A stretch of DNA of 64,000 nt from Glaciimonas sp. PAMC28666 (GTDB lineage: Bacteria; Pseudomonadota; Gammaproteobacteria; Burkholderiales; Burkholderiaceae_D), in assembly GCF_016917355.1 (NCBI RefSeq), contig NZ_CP070304.1, forward strand, positions 4,464,001 through 4,528,000. Direction: 5' to 3'. The notes under the pieces are model-generated. The model was not told where the DNA came from and searched no databases. It saw only the letters and a program-made list of their open reading frames with translations. Both the position numbers and the translations under genes were made by a program. Of this stretch, positions 56,345 through 64,000 are shown one piece after another (position 1 is the stretch's first letter; each line of letters starts with the position of its first letter).

Positions 56345-57481
56345 TTATTTAAGCACCGATTTTACCGCGTCCACCGCACGTTCGACATCACTGGTTTTCA
56401 TGGCATTGAACATTGGCAATGTAACGATCAGGCGACCGACGCGTTCCGAGACCGGAAACATACCTTCTTTGAAGCCGCGTTGACGGTACATGGTAAATAA
56501 ATGGATCGGTGCATAGTGATAGCCAACACCGACGCCAAGGGCCTGCATTTGCTCCATGAAGGTGGCACGTGCCGGTTTGCCATCCAAGCGTTCCGGCAAT
56601 ATGAGCTGGAACAAATGCCAGTTACTGTTTTCGAAATCGGGAATCGGCAATTCCGCACCGTATTTTTCGGTAAAGTCATCTCCGAAACAGGCAAAATAGT
56701 GCTGCGCTAACGCGCGCCGGTGCGCGGTGATCGCCTCAATATGCGCAAACTGGCCAAGGCCAATCGCTGCGGCGATATCGGTCATATTGAATTTTCCGCC
56801 CAGAACATCTACATCGATTCCGTCGAAACCCCGGCGCGATACGCCTTGAAGGCGATACTTTTCCGCTAACAATGCTTCCTCAGCGTTGTTTAAGACGAGG
56901 CAGCCGCCTTCGGATGAGGTGATATTTTTATTGGCCTGAAAGCTAAATGAAACAAAATCACCAAAAGCCCCAATTTTCTGACCCTTCCAAGAGGAGCCGA
57001 GCGCTTGCGCGGCGTCTTCCACTACTCGTAGATTGTATTTTTTTGCAATCGCGTACAAACGGTCCATGTCCACGGGGAGACCCGCCAGATAGACAGGAAT
57101 AATAGCTTTGGTGCGTGGCGTAATAGCGGCTTCCAGCTTATCCAGATCGATATTATGGGTGAGGGGATCAATATCCGCGAATATTGGGGTCGCTCCGGTC
57201 TCGATAATGACATTGGCCGTCGCCACCCAGGAAATGGGGGTGGTAATTACCTCGTCGCCGGGTCCTATGCCAGCGATGCGAAGCGCAATTTCCATTGTGC
57301 AGGTGCCAGAGTTAAAGGTTCGCACCGGACGGCCGCCGAAATATGCCGATAACTGGCTTTCGAAGGCCTGGACTTTAGGACCGCTGGTAATCCAACCGGA
57401 ACGCAATACGTCGCCGACGGCGGCTATCGTGTCCTCGTCGATCGTAGGCTTGGAGAAAGGAAGAAATGGTAGTTGACTCAT
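56345..57481 (-). CDS. arnB: UDP-Ara4O aminotransferase ArnB
   Basis: ArnB is a PLP enzyme that transaminates UDP-4-keto-arabinose to UDP-L-Ara4N with glutamate. The 378 residues resemble E. coli ArnB. The PLP lysine is Lys185 in SFQANKNITSSEGG. VVEDAAQALGSSW carries the Asp that contacts the pyridine nitrogen, and the start is MSQLPFLPFSKPTID. ATG 57481 is preferred over GTG 57496. It lies 200 bases downstream of arnE. The order B-C-formyltransferase-decarboxylase-D follows the pathway. Confidence 0.94.
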   Translation of the reverse strand: MSQLPFLPFSKPTIDEDTIAAVGDVLRSGWITSGPKVQAFESQLSAYFGGRPVRTFNSGTCTMEIALRIAGIGPGDEVITTPISWVATANVIIETGATPIFADIDPLTHNIDLDKLEAAITPRTKAIIPVYLAGLPVDMDRLYAIAKKYNLRVVEDAAQALGSSWKGQKIGAFGDFVSFSFQANKNITSSEGGCLVLNNAEEALLAEKYRLQGVSRRGFDGIDVDVLGGKFNMTDIAAAIGLGQFAHIEAITAHRRALAQHYFACFGDDFTEKYGAELPIPDFENSNWHLFQLILPERLDGKPARATFMEQMQALGVGVGYHYAPIHLFTMYRQRGFKEGMFPVSERVGRLIVTLPMFNAMKTSDVERAVDAVKSVLK

Positions 57482-57681
57482 AGCGATGTGGACCACAATA
57501 TTTTAAGAAAATGATTTTCAATAAAAAAACGATTTAAGTCAGCAAGAGTGGCAAAACAGGTGTTTGGATACAACTTTGAATCGGTGCGGGCATGCCTTGC
57601 CAAGTCTAGCCTTGTAACACTGCACTCCGATTCTGGCTCAACTGTTTTGTTACCTTACTTTGCTACTTTTTATTGCCGCTA

Positions 57682-58053
57682 TTAACTACGCGTAAGTAAC
57701 ACTACGCCAATGATAATGACGCCGATTCCCATTATTCGTTGCGCCGAAATAACTTCCCCCAAAAAGTACCACGCGCCGATGGCGCTAACGACATAACCGA
57801 GCGAAAGCATGGGATACGCAATAGTAACGTCCACGCGTGATAGGCCGATGATCCAGACCCCGACGGAAATAACATAGCAGGTTAAACCACCTAATATAGG
57901 GAGTTGAGTAATTAATTTGATGCCTGTAGGAAACCAGTTCTGGCTGGTCAAGTGAATTGCACCGACCGCGTTTGTCCCCGCTTTGAGCAAGAGCTGCGCC
58001 AACGCGTTGAGGAATACACCGGTCAAAATAAAGCCAAAGGTTGTAATTGTCAT
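57682..58053 (-). CDS. arnE: Small-multidrug-type flippase subunit ArnE
   Basis: This 123-residue protein has four membrane helices of the EmrE/SMR fold. The cluster position next to arnT identifies it as a flippase subunit moving undecaprenyl-phosphate-L-Ara4N to the periplasmic side. The SMR features LNALAQLLLKAGTNAVG, and the C-terminal GYVVSAIGAWYFLGE and QRIMGIGVIIIGV, are visible. In enterics ArnE works with ArnF as a heterodimer; no arnF is seen here, so it may act as a homodimer or with a partner elsewhere. It begins 5 bases after arnT ends. Confidence 0.82.
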   Translation of the reverse strand: MTITTFGFILTGVFLNALAQLLLKAGTNAVGAIHLTSQNWFPTGIKLITQLPILGGLTCYVISVGVWIIGLSRVDVTIAYPMLSLGYVVSAIGAWYFLGEVISAQRIMGIGVIIIGVVLLTRS

Positions 58054-58058
58054 CGGAT

Positions 58059-59888
58059 TTATTCCTTTTGCGACGATGTTGAAGCAGATACGGCACTATC
58101 CAGAGCGGTAGCCGGAGCGGTATCCGGAGCGGCCCCCGCAGCAGGTGTTGATGCAGCCGGTTGTGGCGTAGGGGGCATCATCATCGCTTTGGGAATATTC
58201 GCTGGATTGGATTTTTCGCCGGGTTTAAGCATCGCGTTGGTCACAACCACACGGCGCGGATCTTGCGCAATGACACGCATCGGAACCCCTGCTTTTTGCA
58301 ATTCAACATAATTTTCGGGACGGATAATGGCAACGTCCTTTTTTCCTGCTGCATGGTCTGCGGTCCATTTGGCGGCAAAAGCATCAATCGTCGGGATCCA
58401 CAACTGCGGCTCTTGCGTTAAGCCGAACTCCAGTTCATCCATGTGCTGCACCATAATCATGGTGCGACGGAGATAAAACGGCAATGATTGTTCGTATTTT
58501 CCCACCACGTAAATCGGCGTGTCTGGCGTTAATTCGGCCTGAATTGCAGGCACCAGGTTGACGCCAGCGGAGTAGCGACCTTGCGCATCGTGGCCGTACA
58601 TCAGCAGTTGGCCACCGATGAAGCCACTGGCCGCTAACGCCACAATCGCCCATTCTTTTTGGCGACGTGAGAGCAACAAGGCAGCGGCAGAACCGATACA
58701 CGCAACCACCGACGCAGCAAATACCCATGGAACATGGGCCGCCATTAGCGGCGCCGAAAACGCATCTTTTGCCAAGGACGGTATTTTCCAGGCCAGTGCG
58801 ACTCCAATCGCTCCCGGAATTAACAATAGCAACGCCGACGCGTTGATTGCCTTATTCGAGGCTTTATCCAGATGGCAAGCTATAAGTAGTGCCAACGACG
58901 GAAAAATGGGCAGGATGTAGGATGGTAACTTCGAGTCAGAAATGCTAAAGAAGATGAAAATGAACAGTGTCCAAATCAATAACATTTTTTTCGGCTGGAA
59001 GCCGGAGGCCGCATTTCGCTCGTGCGCTCCATTCCACAAACTTTGAAAAAGTACCCCTAGCCAAGGAATGATGCCAAGTAGCAAAATTGGCAAGAAGTAA
59101 TACGGCGGTCCATAACGATGGTGAATTTTGCTAGTGAACCGCTGGAATTGCTCATGAATGAAGAAAAATTGCGGAAACTCCGGATTCTTGAGGGTTATCA
59201 ACACGAACCACGGCGTGGTAATAACAAAAAATACGATCAATCCTTTCAGCAGATGCAAGCGCTTCCAGATCGCCCAATCTCGAGAAAATACGGTATAAAG
59301 CACCAGCACTGCTCCCGGCAAGAGAATGCCAATAAGTCCCTTTGATAAAACTGCCAGCGCCATGCCCGCCCAGCAGATCAGCATCCAGTTGCGTTGTTGC
59401 AAAGCGGTTGCGTCACTTCGTTGGGCCAGTAACAGGCCTGAAAGAGAAAGCGTCATCATGCCGGCTAAACCCATATCCAGCGTATTGATGTGCCCCAGTC
59501 CGGCCCATAAAAAGCTGGAGCCCAGCACCAAAGCAGCGAAAAAACCGACCCGCTCCGAAAAGACTTTGCGACCGGTGAAGGCAACTAGCACAACACCCAG
59601 CAACCCGCACAAACCTGTCCACAACCGGGCCTGCCATTCACCTAAACCGAACACCTCGAAGGTCAGTGCGTTCATCCACGTTTGCAGGGGCGGCTTCTCA
59701 AAATATTTAATGCCATTTAAGCGCAAAGTAATCCAGTCACCGGTTGCGACCATTTCGCGCGCCATTTCAGCGTAGCGGCCTTCGTCGCTGGGAACCAGCG
59801 TTCTTGCGCCCAGCATGTAGAACCAGATGATACAAAAAAGAAGAAACAACACCCATACAAACGTTTTGGATTTATGCAATTCACGCAT
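58059..59888 (-). CDS. arnT: L-Ara4N transferase ArnT-like (GT83)
   Basis: ArnT transfers L-Ara4N from undecaprenyl phosphate to lipid A in the periplasm, lowering its negative charge and polymyxin binding. The 609 residues have about 12 membrane helices. The N-terminus carries RTLVPSDEGRYAEMAREMVATGDW, the periplasmic-loop motif with catalytic acidic residues. KYFEKPPLQTWMNALTF is also typical of this family. The last ~35 residues are Pro/Ala/Thr/Ser-rich low complexity, absent in E. coli ArnT. ATG 59888 overlaps the upstream gene by 8 bases. Confidence 0.92.
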   Translation of the reverse strand: MRELHKSKTFVWVLFLLFCIIWFYMLGARTLVPSDEGRYAEMAREMVATGDWITLRLNGIKYFEKPPLQTWMNALTFEVFGLGEWQARLWTGLCGLLGVVLVAFTGRKVFSERVGFFAALVLGSSFLWAGLGHINTLDMGLAGMMTLSLSGLLLAQRSDATALQQRNWMLICWAGMALAVLSKGLIGILLPGAVLVLYTVFSRDWAIWKRLHLLKGLIVFFVITTPWFVLITLKNPEFPQFFFIHEQFQRFTSKIHHRYGPPYYFLPILLLGIIPWLGVLFQSLWNGAHERNAASGFQPKKMLLIWTLFIFIFFSISDSKLPSYILPIFPSLALLIACHLDKASNKAINASALLLLIPGAIGVALAWKIPSLAKDAFSAPLMAAHVPWVFAASVVACIGSAAALLLSRRQKEWAIVALAASGFIGGQLLMYGHDAQGRYSAGVNLVPAIQAELTPDTPIYVVGKYEQSLPFYLRRTMIMVQHMDELEFGLTQEPQLWIPTIDAFAAKWTADHAAGKKDVAIIRPENYVELQKAGVPMRVIAQDPRRVVVTNAMLKPGEKSNPANIPKAMMMPPTPQPAASTPAAGAAPDTAPATALDSAVSASTSSQKE

Positions 59889-60297
59889 CTTGAGCGGATT
59901 CCTTAGCAGTATTGGTCGGATCGACCGTATCGAAAATCAAGGCCAACGCAACCTTGCGGCCTTCGGCCATTAATATATTGTAGGTCCGGCAGGCCGCTTG
60001 GTTATCCATGCACTCGACGCCGATCCGTCGCGCGGTAAGGACTGTGGTCAACGTTGGATGAATAAAGCGTTGCCGTTTACCGGTACCCAAGATCACGACG
60101 TCGGGATCGGTGCTGCTAATATGGGCAAAATGTTCAGGGTCGAGTCGATCAAAGCTGCGAACTGGCCAGGCGACTGGCGGCAACTCGGGCAAAACCAAAA
60201 GACTATGGTTAAAGCGCACTAAATTAATGTCGACGCCGTCGTCATCGTATGCGGTTACGGTTTGATATTGTTGCGTTGAGGTGTGATGAAGCTTCAT
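59881..60297 (-). CDS. Mth938/NDUFAF3-domain (DUF498) protein
   Basis: This 138-residue soluble protein belongs to the Mth938-like family, related to human NDUFAF3 and to YigP-type conserved proteins, with no known bacterial function. Family segments are SLLVLPELPPVAWPV, DVVILGTGKRQRFIHP and GVECMDNQAACRTYNILMAEGRKVALALI. The start at ATG 60297 has GGAG about 9 bases upstream; an earlier in-frame start would add 9 polar residues. The gene overlaps arnT by 8 bases, so it is the translationally coupled first gene of the arn cluster. Whether it takes part in lipid A modification is unknown. Confidence 0.83.
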   Translation of the reverse strand: MKLHHTSTQQYQTVTAYDDDGVDINLVRFNHSLLVLPELPPVAWPVRSFDRLDPEHFAHISSTDPDVVILGTGKRQRFIHPTLTTVLTARRIGVECMDNQAACRTYNILMAEGRKVALALIFDTVDPTNTAKESAQDA

Positions 60298-60619
60298 AGT
60301 CTGATTCTCCGCGTGATTAACCACCGTTAGACTGCCGGCAATCCGTCAATTCCCGTAAAAAGGAAAATAAAGTGCTGCATTGTAGCGTTTTCCATGGGTA
60401 ACAACGTGCTATTACATGATAATTTGATTGATAAAGCTTCACGCTTTCGGCAAAATGAGGGGTCATGGCCTATTTTCCCCGGTCTTCGACGTCTTGCGGA
60501 CGAGAGGCGTGAAAAGCAGAAAAAAATGTATTCTATTTACATAGTCGCAATAAAATTTGCAACTACGCATACAGAGCTATGAACAATGATTCCCGCAATG
60601 GGGTATTCCATTAGCGGAT
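60298..60619. other. Divergent promoter region, arn cluster to alaA
   Basis: No gene is seen. The region must contain the promoters for the minus-strand arn cluster and the plus-strand alaA. A PmrA/BasR-type box (direct repeats of TTAA) was looked for by eye and not found convincingly. Confidence 0.4.
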
Positions 60620-61882
60620 ATGAATTTGTCATCAAATAATAAGGATTGCGCTGTGCGGACGATTAAAAAATCAAAAAAACTTGACGACGTTTGCTACGAC
60701 ATCCGTGGGCCAGTGCTCGAAAAAGCGCGGCAAATGGAAGAAGAGGGCCACAAGATTATCAAGTTGAACATTGGCAATCTGGCCGTGTTCGGCTTTGAAC
60801 CGCCCGACGAAATTGTCCAGGACATGATTCGGAACATGGGTAACGCCGCCGGTTATACCGATTCCAAAGGCATGTTCGCCCCGCGCAAGTCGGTAATGCA
60901 TTATACCCAGCAGAAAAATATCCAAGGCGTGACTATTGAGGATATCTATCTTGGCAACGGTGCATCAGAACTAATTGTCATGAGCATGAACGCCTTGCTC
61001 AATACCGGTGATGAAGTTCTGGTGCCGTCGCCGGATTATCCGTTGTGGACCGCTGCCGTGAGTCTTTCTGGTGGTATTCCGCGTCATTACATTTGTGACG
61101 AAAAAGCCGACTGGTTCCCCGATATTGCCGACATCAAGAGCAAAATAAACGCCAACACGCGCGCGATTGTTGTGATTAACCCAAACAATCCGACCGGCGC
61201 CTTATACCCGGATTCGCTATTGCAAGAGATCGTTAATTTAGCGCGTGAGCACCAGTTAATTATCTTTGCGGATGAAATTTACGACAAAGTTTTGTACGAC
61301 GGACACACGCACACTTCGCTCGCTTCCCTTGCCGATGATGTGCTGTTCATTACGTTTAACGGCTTGTCGAAGAATTATCGATCATGCGGTTATCGTGCTG
61401 GGTGGATGGTCGTGTCGGGTGAAAAAAGACATGCAAAAAGTTATATCGAAGGCTTGAACATGCTGGCATCGATGCGACTATGCGCCAATGCGCCGGGGCA
61501 ATTTGCGATTCAAACTGCTTTAGGTGGTTATCAAAGTATTAATGACTTGGTCAGCCCGACCGGTCGCCTCACGCGTCAGCGCGATATGGCGTATAAATTA
61601 TTAACCGAGATCCCTGGGGTGACGTGCGTTAAACCAAAAGCGGCGTTGTACATGTTCCCGCGCCTTGATCCGCAAATGTACCCGATTGCTGACGACCAGG
61701 ATTTTGCTTATCAATTGTTGGCAGAGGAACGTGTTTTGGTGGTACAGGGAACCGGATTTAACTGTCCGACGCAAGACCATTTTCGCGTCGTGTTTTTGCC
61801 AAATATTGACGATCTCGGCGTCTCGGTCGGTCGGATTGCCCACTTTTTAGAAGGGTATCGCAAGCGTCACGGAACTGCCTGA
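60620..61882 (+). CDS. alaA: Alanine transaminase AlaA-type
   Basis: This 420-residue class I/II PLP aminotransferase converts pyruvate and glutamate to alanine and 2-oxoglutarate. After ~16 residues it matches E. coli AlaA (YfbQ) closely: KLDDVCYDIRGPVLEKARQ, KLNIGN, GYTDSKGMF, YPLWTAAVSLSGG, NPNNPTGALYP, FADEIYDKVLYD, the PLP Lys in FNGLSKNYRSCGYRAGW and the arginine in DHFRVVFLP. The N-terminus from ATG 60620 is longer than usual by a few residues. It is followed after 133 bases by hom, as in many Betaproteobacteria. Confidence 0.93.
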   Translation: MNLSSNNKDCAVRTIKKSKKLDDVCYDIRGPVLEKARQMEEEGHKIIKLNIGNLAVFGFEPPDEIVQDMIRNMGNAAGYTDSKGMFAPRKSVMHYTQQKNIQGVTIEDIYLGNGASELIVMSMNALLNTGDEVLVPSPDYPLWTAAVSLSGGIPRHYICDEKADWFPDIADIKSKINANTRAIVVINPNNPTGALYPDSLLQEIVNLAREHQLIIFADEIYDKVLYDGHTHTSLASLADDVLFITFNGLSKNYRSCGYRAGWMVVSGEKRHAKSYIEGLNMLASMRLCANAPGQFAIQTALGGYQSINDLVSPTGRLTRQRDMAYKLLTEIPGVTCVKPKAALYMFPRLDPQMYPIADDQDFAYQLLAEERVLVVQGTGFNCPTQDHFRVVFLPNIDDLGVSVGRIAHFLEGYRKRHGTA

Positions 61883-62015
61883 CACCGCGCAAAATTTCAC
61901 TGAATATCAGAACCATCGACATTTTGTCAAATGAGGGTTCTGACGTTGTTGTTCATCCCGCCGAACTAGCCTTTATGGCAATTCGTTAGTAGCATTTTTA
62001 CAGATAGTAGAGATT

Positions 62016-63326
62016 ATGAAATCCATCAAAGTAGGTTTACTCGGCATCGGCACAGTCGGTTCCGGCACGTTCAACGTTTTGAAACGCAATCAGCAGGAAA
62101 TCGCGGCACGTGCTGGTCGTGCTATTGAAATTACGATGGTGGCTGATCTCAATACAGAGCGCGCAAGAGAGTTGACCAATGGCGAAGTGGAAGTCGTCAG
62201 CGACGCCAACCTGGTGATCAATAATCCCGAAATCGATATCGTTATTGAACTGATCGGTGGATACGGCATTGCGAAAGACCTCGTCCTGAAGGCGATCGCC
62301 AATGGCAAACATGTGATTACGGCAAACAAAGCGTTAATCGCCACGCATGGCAACGAAATCTTTAAAGCAGCGCAGGAAAAAGGCGTCATCGTTGCCTTTG
62401 AGGCGGCGGTTGCTGGCGGTATTCCTATTATCAAGGCGCTACGTGAAGGTCTGACGGCCAATCGCATTGAATGGATCGCTGGGATCATCAACGGCACCAC
62501 CAATTTTATCTTGTCGGAAATGCGCGACAAGGGGCTGGATTTCGAAGTCGTTTTAAAAGAAGCGCAACGCCTCGGCTATGCGGAAGCGGACCCAACTTTT
62601 GATATCGAAGGCGTCGATGCCGCCCACAAGCTGACGATCATGGCCGCAATTGCGTTCGGTATTCCGGTGCAATTTAACAAGGCGCATGTTGAAGGGATCA
62701 CGAAATTGCAGGCGACGGATATTCGCTACGCCGAGCAACTCGGTTACCGCATCAAGCTACTCGGGATCACCAAGCGTACTTCAGCCGGTATCGAACTGCG
62801 TGTACATCCTACTTTAGTTCCAGCTAGCCGCTTGATTGCAAACGTTGAAGGCGCTATGAACGCGGTTCTGGTGCGTGGCGACGCGGTCGGCGAAACACTA
62901 TATTACGGTAAGGGAGCTGGTGCTGAGCCGACTGCCTCCGCAGTGATCGCAGATTTGGTTGATATCACACGACTGGCAACGGCTGACCCTGAACATCGGG
63001 TTCCGCATCTGGCCTTTCAACCGGATGCAATGACTGATATCGCCATTTTACCAATGGCTGAAATCACCACCAGTTACTACCTGCGGATGCGTGTAACAGA
63101 TCAGACTGGCGTGCTCGCCGATGTCACGCGCATTTTGGCCGATTCGCTGATTTCTATCAGTGCGATGCTACAGAAAGAACCAGCTGAAGGCGAAACCCGT
63201 ACGGATATCATCATGCTGACCCATCAAACCCAAGAGAAAAATGTAGAAGCTGCGATTGCAAAAATCGAAGCGCTGGAAACAGTGGTTGGCACAGTCACCA
63301 AAATTCGTCTCGAAGAATTGACTTAA
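62016..63326 (+). CDS. hom: Homoserine dehydrogenase
   Basis: Hom reduces aspartate semialdehyde to homoserine for threonine and methionine. The 436 residues have the Rossmann motif GLLGIGTVGSGTFNVL at 8-23, the substrate-binding AAVAGGIPIIKALREGL with GIINGTTNFILSEM, the catalytic segment GYAEADPTFDIEGVDAAHKL, and a C-terminal ACT domain (about 350-430) for threonine feedback inhibition. A GCC-rich hairpin follows. In most relatives thrC comes next; here a small secreted protein gene does, and thrC is not in the window. Confidence 0.97.
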   Translation: MKSIKVGLLGIGTVGSGTFNVLKRNQQEIAARAGRAIEITMVADLNTERARELTNGEVEVVSDANLVINNPEIDIVIELIGGYGIAKDLVLKAIANGKHVITANKALIATHGNEIFKAAQEKGVIVAFEAAVAGGIPIIKALREGLTANRIEWIAGIINGTTNFILSEMRDKGLDFEVVLKEAQRLGYAEADPTFDIEGVDAAHKLTIMAAIAFGIPVQFNKAHVEGITKLQATDIRYAEQLGYRIKLLGITKRTSAGIELRVHPTLVPASRLIANVEGAMNAVLVRGDAVGETLYYGKGAGAEPTASAVIADLVDITRLATADPEHRVPHLAFQPDAMTDIAILPMAEITTSYYLRMRVTDQTGVLADVTRILADSLISISAMLQKEPAEGETRTDIIMLTHQTQEKNVEAAIAKIEALETVVGTVTKIRLEELT

Positions 63327-63336
63327 GCCGACTTCA

Positions 63337-63358
63337 CACCTGGCTGTGAGGCCAGGTG
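63337..63358 (+). terminator. Hairpin after hom
   Basis: CACCTGGC (63337-63344) pairs with GCCAGGTG (63351-63358) around a 6-base loop. No T run follows, so termination efficiency is doubtful. Confidence 0.45.
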
Positions 63359-63442
63359 AACGTGGTTTTGCACTTTGGAGCGCCGGTGAGTGCGGTGCAT
63401 CACTCATTGATCAGCCATTGATCACCCATCGGAGCCTGCGAT

Positions 63443-63838
63443 ATGCATAGATTGTTAATAGTTTTAGGGTGCCTGATGACTTTCCCTGCTTACGCTCAGG
63501 CTGAAGATCCTTGTGTCACCCAGCGTAATATGCTCGAGATGAACGATTGCGGTCAGCAACAGCTTGATAAAGCTGATCGTTCTCTTAATCAGGCTTATCA
63601 AACGCTGATAAAAAAATTCTCTGAAAAAGATACGCCTGATTCGCGAAATTCGGTCATCAAGCAGTATCTGGTCACAGCACAACGCGCTTGGATAAGCTTC
63701 CGAGAAAATGATTGTAAAGCCATTTATACCTACAATGAGGGCGGTACGATTCGAAATATTGCCTATCTTGGTTGTATGACGGAGCATACCGAGCAGCGGA
63801 CCAAAGAGTTAAAAAAGGAATTTGTTCCAGGTGGTTAA
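63443..63838 (+). CDS. Secreted LprI-family (DUF1311) protein
   Basis: This 131-residue protein has a Sec signal peptide (residues 1-20, cleavage after AQA) and the LprI/DUF1311 domain. The domain carries four conserved Cys (CVTQRNMLEMNDC, NDCKAIY and YLGCMTEHTEQRTKELK). M. tuberculosis LprI inhibits lysozyme; most bacterial members have no known role. Helix QLDKADRSLNQAYQTLIKK and AWISFRENDC are typical. A GGAG-type site precedes ATG 63443. It stands alone between hom and a terminator near the window end. Confidence 0.85.
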   Translation: MHRLLIVLGCLMTFPAYAQAEDPCVTQRNMLEMNDCGQQQLDKADRSLNQAYQTLIKKFSEKDTPDSRNSVIKQYLVTAQRAWISFRENDCKAIYTYNEGGTIRNIAYLGCMTEHTEQRTKELKKEFVPGG

Positions 63839-63923
63839 TCCGCCAGAGTCGGATCACTTCACGAGTCAATGTGATTAGAATTCTCTCTGATCGATGGCAG
63901 CAGCGGCGGAAATAAAAATAAAG

Positions 63924-63955
63924 AAAGCGACGGGCTTGAGCGGGTCGCTTTTTTT
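63924..63955 (+). terminator. Terminator downstream of the LprI gene
   Basis: AAAGCGAC (63924-63931) pairs with GTCGCTTT (63944-63951), extended by T to 63955. It lies 86 bases past the LprI-family stop. Confidence 0.85.
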
Positions 63956-64000
63956 CACTTTCAGTAGCGCATCGCCAAGCTAACGCTAATGCCGATGTTC
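63956..64000. other. Right edge of window
   Basis: Only 45 bases remain after the terminator, too few to judge. Whether thrC or another gene follows cannot be seen. Confidence 0.5.

Overview
The window reads as an ordinary chromosomal stretch of a betaproteobacterium, most likely family Oxalobacteraceae (Glaciimonas/Herminiimonas/Collimonas-like). This is inferred from gene order (yhbY divergent from rlmE, then ftsH-folP-glmM-phoBR; rpsF-priB-rpsR-rplI-dnaB next to lexA; alaA-hom), from protein similarity to Burkholderiales families, and from moderate GC by eye. No database search was possible, so genus is a guess.

Layout. 1-15 kb is core: a GlcG/HbpS-like gene, carAB (carA with a TTG start behind a good sigma-70 promoter), greA, a DUF4149 membrane protein, yhbY, rlmE, ftsH, folP, glmM and phoBR. 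From 15.1 to 29.3 kb lies a more accessory block bounded by two identical tRNA-Pro(TGG) genes. It holds tRNA-Arg(TCT), a VOC protein, a three-gene secreted operon (OprB-type porin, beta-propeller protein, Tat-exported DyP peroxidase) behind a Fur-like site, and a polyol operon on the minus strand (binding protein, two permeases, ATPase, D-arabinitol-type dehydrogenase, SDR, AraC regulator). From 29.7 to 40.1 kb are rhlE, a PhnB-like gene, suhB, trmJ, lexA with two LexA boxes, the rpsF-priB-rpsR-rplI operon, dnaB, and a DUF47-Pit phosphate pair.

From 40.3 to 51.9 kb are a tautomerase, an aldo/keto reductase, a MarR-controlled tripartite efflux operon (marR, NodT-type lipoprotein, emrA, emrB), an SfnR-like sigma-54 activator without a sensor domain, a PIN-PhoH ATPase and a Bcp peroxiredoxin. 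From 52.1 to 60.3 kb is a minus-strand L-Ara4N lipid A modification cluster (a small Mth938-domain gene, arnT, arnE, arnB, arnC, separate formyltransferase and decarboxylase genes in place of a fused arnA, and arnD). Its products modify lipid A with 4-amino-4-deoxy-L-arabinose, the classic route to polymyxin resistance. The window ends with alaA, hom and a secreted LprI-family protein.

No phage, insertion sequence, CRISPR array or clearly new defence system was seen. The least explained structures are a dispersed repeat of about 190 bp present twice (8270-8459 and about 33000-33137) with a conserved central palindrome, the Fur-like porin/propeller/DyP operon, an 11-bp tandem repeat over the arnD stop codon, and several candidate operators.
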